Positions 62,361 through 64,000 of a stretch of 64,000 bases of DNA are shown here, piece after piece. How positions within the stretch are numbered: position 1 is the first letter of the stretch; each line of letters starts with the position of its first letter. Both the position numbers and the translations under genes were made by a program. Below the pieces are notes generated by a model that had not been told where the DNA came from, ran no database searches, and saw only the letters and a list, made by a program, of their open reading frames with translations. The stretch is from assembly GCA_018968885.1 (NCBI GenBank), contig JAGWZK010000006.1, positions 62,001 through 126,000 of the forward strand, given 5' to 3'. Origin of the DNA: Planctomycetota bacterium (lineage in GTDB: Bacteria; Planctomycetota; Phycisphaerae; Phycisphaerales; UBA1924).

Positions 62361-63575
62361 TTGAACCCCTCAGACTCCTCAACATCCCGCCCCTCCACCT
62401 CGGCCGCGCCGCGCCGACCCATCACCCTCTACGACCTCCTCGACGACCTCCTCTGGCCCAAGCTCCTCCACGCCCCGCGACTGGCCCTCCGTCCTCAGCG
62501 GCTGCTCCTCTCCCTACTCGCCGTCGTCGCCATGTCCGTCTTCGCCAAGCTCCCCGAGGTCTTTGTCGACGGCCCCGGCCCCTTCCGCCACCTCACCAGC
62601 GGCATGCTCGATGCCTCGCGCACCATCCTTGACGCCGCGCGACGCTTCCACTCGGGCGATGTCGCCGATGCCGTCTGGGCTCTCGTCTACACCGCCCCGC
62701 GCAACACCTTGCACGAATACCCCATCTGGACGCCCCTGATGGTCGTCCCAATGCTCCTCATCTTCATCATCACCGGGCTCACCCTCTCGCGCATGGTCGC
62801 CGGTGAATTCTGCCGGGGAATCACCGTCCCCTGGCACCGCGCCCTGCGCTTTGGCCTTTCCAAGTCCCTCTCAGGCCTTTTCGCCATCGCGACACCAATC
62901 ATCGTCGTCGCGGCACTCTGGGGAGCAATCGCCCTCACCGGACTCACCCTCGGCTGGCCCATCCTCAATGTCTTCGGCGCAATCCTGCACCTGATTGCCA
63001 TCGGACTGGCACTGGTCGCCGTCCTCATCATCGCTGGCTACCTCGTCGGCTGGCCACTCCTCCTCCCCACCATAGCCTGCGAAGGCACCGATGCCATCGA
63101 CGCAGGCCAGCGCACCCTGGCCTATGTCGCCGGCCGCCCCTTGCGTCTTTTCCTCTACGGACTTGTCCTGCTCATTCAGGCCTTCATTCTCACCACCCTC
63201 ATCGCCTTCGTACTCGCGGGTGTCGAAGCTCTCTCTACCGCCGCGGCTGGCACCTTTGTCGGCCCCGAAGGTCGCCAGATCCTCGAGCTCGCGCACCGCC
63301 CCGTCAGCCAGTCCTTCCGCGACATCGCCGGCCTCGGCCTTTCCGATCGCATCACCATTTGGATTCTTCAGCTCTGGCGCGTCTGCCTCGGCCTCGGCGT
63401 TGCCGCCTTCATGCTCTCGCTGCACTTCTCCAGTTCCACCCTGCGCTATCTCCTCATCCGCCGCGTCTGCGATGGTCAGGAACTCGAAGAAGTCTGGATG
63501 CCCACCCTCATCCCCGGCACCACCCTCGCCTCACCTGATGAAGACCCCGCCAACACCGGCGATGATCAGGATTGA
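62361..63575 (+). CDS. Multi-pass membrane protein, unknown function
   Basis: The 404-residue protein has an N-terminal Ser/Pro-rich segment, then about six hydrophobic helices (RLLLSLLAVVAMSVFA, PLMVVPMLLIFIITGLTLS, GLFAIATPIIVVAALWGAIAL, LIAIGLALVAVLIIAGYLVGW and others). It ends with an acidic tail. The only start ahead of the conserved-looking region is TTG at 62361, without a clear ribosome site; the frame is open upstream. No family was recognised. Confidence 0.6.
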   Translation: MNPSDSSTSRPSTSAAPRRPITLYDLLDDLLWPKLLHAPRLALRPQRLLLSLLAVVAMSVFAKLPEVFVDGPGPFRHLTSGMLDASRTILDAARRFHSGDVADAVWALVYTAPRNTLHEYPIWTPLMVVPMLLIFIITGLTLSRMVAGEFCRGITVPWHRALRFGLSKSLSGLFAIATPIIVVAALWGAIALTGLTLGWPILNVFGAILHLIAIGLALVAVLIIAGYLVGWPLLLPTIACEGTDAIDAGQRTLAYVAGRPLRLFLYGLVLLIQAFILTTLIAFVLAGVEALSTAAAGTFVGPEGRQILELAHRPVSQSFRDIAGLGLSDRITIWILQLWRVCLGLGVAAFMLSLHFSSSTLRYLLIRRVCDGQELEEVWMPTLIPGTTLASPDEDPANTGDDQD

Positions 63576-63629
63576 TCGCCTGATCTGATCCAGCCCACGC
63601 TCCGAGTCGGGTTGCTTGCCCTTTCCCTT

Positions 63630-63662
63630 TTACTTTCCTCTTTCAACTTTCAACTTTCCTCT
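63630..63662 (+). repeat. ACTTT-type tract (copy 5) at the 3' end of truB
   Basis: TTTACTTTCCTCTTTCAACTTTCAACTTTCC contains tandem TTTCAAC units and overlaps the truB stop codon on the other strand. Same unit as the copies at 2257, 33465, 44049 and 51292. Confidence 0.55.
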
Positions 63663-64000
63663 TCATCTTCCGCATCTCGCTCTTCCTGCGATTTCGGCAG
63701 CAAATACCTCAACTCCTCCGGCACCGGCCTCACCAACTCCAGCCGCATCGGATCAGGCACATCATCCAGCGCGATCGCATTCTCAACTGAAAACTCCCCG
63801 ATCCGCGTTCTTCTCAACTCCCTCAGCATCCCGCCAGCCTTCAACGCCGCACCGATATCCCGCGCCAAGCTCCTGATATATGTCCCCTTGCCGCAGCGCA
63901 CGCGAATCGTCAACAGTGGCCATGCATACTCCATCACCTCGCACTCATCAATCCGCACCGGTCGCGCCGCCATCTCTACCTCGCGCCCCTTCCGCGCCAG
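63650..64000 (-). CDS. truB: tRNA pseudouridine-55 synthase, C-terminal part (5' end beyond window)
   Basis: Makes pseudouridine 55 in the T-loop of tRNAs. The visible 116 residues contain the second half of the TruB catalytic fold: LARKGREVEMAARPVRIDE, LTIRVRCGKGTYIRSLARDIGAALKAGGMLRELRRTRIGEFSVENAI, with the RCGKGTYIRSLARDIG motif being diagnostic. The catalytic Asp lies upstream outside the window. A short acidic C-terminal tail (EEERDAEDEEES type) is present. Confidence 0.9.
   Translation of the reverse strand: MARKGREVEMAARPVRIDECEVMEYAWPLLTIRVRCGKGTYIRSLARDIGAALKAGGMLRELRRTRIGEFSVENAIALDDVPDPMRLELVRPVPEELRYLLPKSQEERDAEDEEES

Overview
This 64 kb window is a high-GC bacterial chromosome segment made mostly of housekeeping genes, with many planctomycete-type accessory genes. 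The best guess is a member of the class Phycisphaerae. Supporting signs are a Ser/Thr kinase with TPR tail whose GTG start overlaps the stop of an ECF sigma factor, a secreted FG-GAP/VCBS protein ending in a duplicated dockerin-like EF-hand motif (FFDYLDFVA), small membrane proteins ending in a CRSCGYD...CPECG zinc ribbon, many short lipoproteins, and low-complexity extensions on ordinary enzymes. I see no phage, transposase, CRISPR array or rRNA. One tRNA (Gln, UUG) is present.

Layout. 1-16 kb: pyruvate kinase (cut by the window edge), malate dehydrogenase, a PabA/TrpG amidotransferase, a chimeric GNAT/VOC ORF, branched-chain aminotransferase, a methyltransferase, PurM, threonine synthase, LipB, AhcY, a LigD-phosphoesterase-like protein, a glycogen debranching enzyme and a pair of entericidin-like lipoproteins. 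16-28 kb: a RhlE-type helicase, a lipoprotein with a regular heptad coiled coil, an ECF sigma / Ser-Thr kinase / sigma-54 activator cluster, the VCBS/dockerin-like protein, RuvC and RibE, an orphan MacB-type ATPase and a STAS protein. 28-38 kb: gyrA, then a long minus-strand information-processing block read as glmU(N-terminal domain)-prs-rplY-pth-rpsF-ssb-rplI and closed by a strong terminator. tRNA-Gln and a candidate structured RNA with its own promoter lie just upstream of this block. 38-46 kb: SWIM zinc-finger, MtfA-type peptidase, Pmp3, SOUL and MATE proteins and an iscS-iscU-iscA Fe-S cluster operon. 46-64 kb: an unrecognised 439-residue protein, rdgB, gyrB, a phosphohexomutase, then a minus-strand series folE2-PBP2-rodA-rsmG-dinG (cell wall elongation, 16S rRNA methylation, helicase), two unknown membrane proteins and the 3' part of truB.

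Observations most worth following: (1) an approximately 200-nt candidate structured RNA at 37062-37283 with a good promoter; (2) an identical 11-mer (GGCAAAAACCC) exactly 11 bp upstream of the -10 hexamer of both gyrA and gyrB, which lie 17 kb apart on opposite strands; (3) a dispersed family of intergenic tracts built from ACTTT-type units; (4) an in-frame chimera of half a GNAT acetyltransferase and half a VOC protein; (5) low-complexity insertions or tails in IlvE, PurM, RuvC, L9, L25, RsmG, GyrB and RhlE. Function calls rest on motif recognition by eye; no database search was run.
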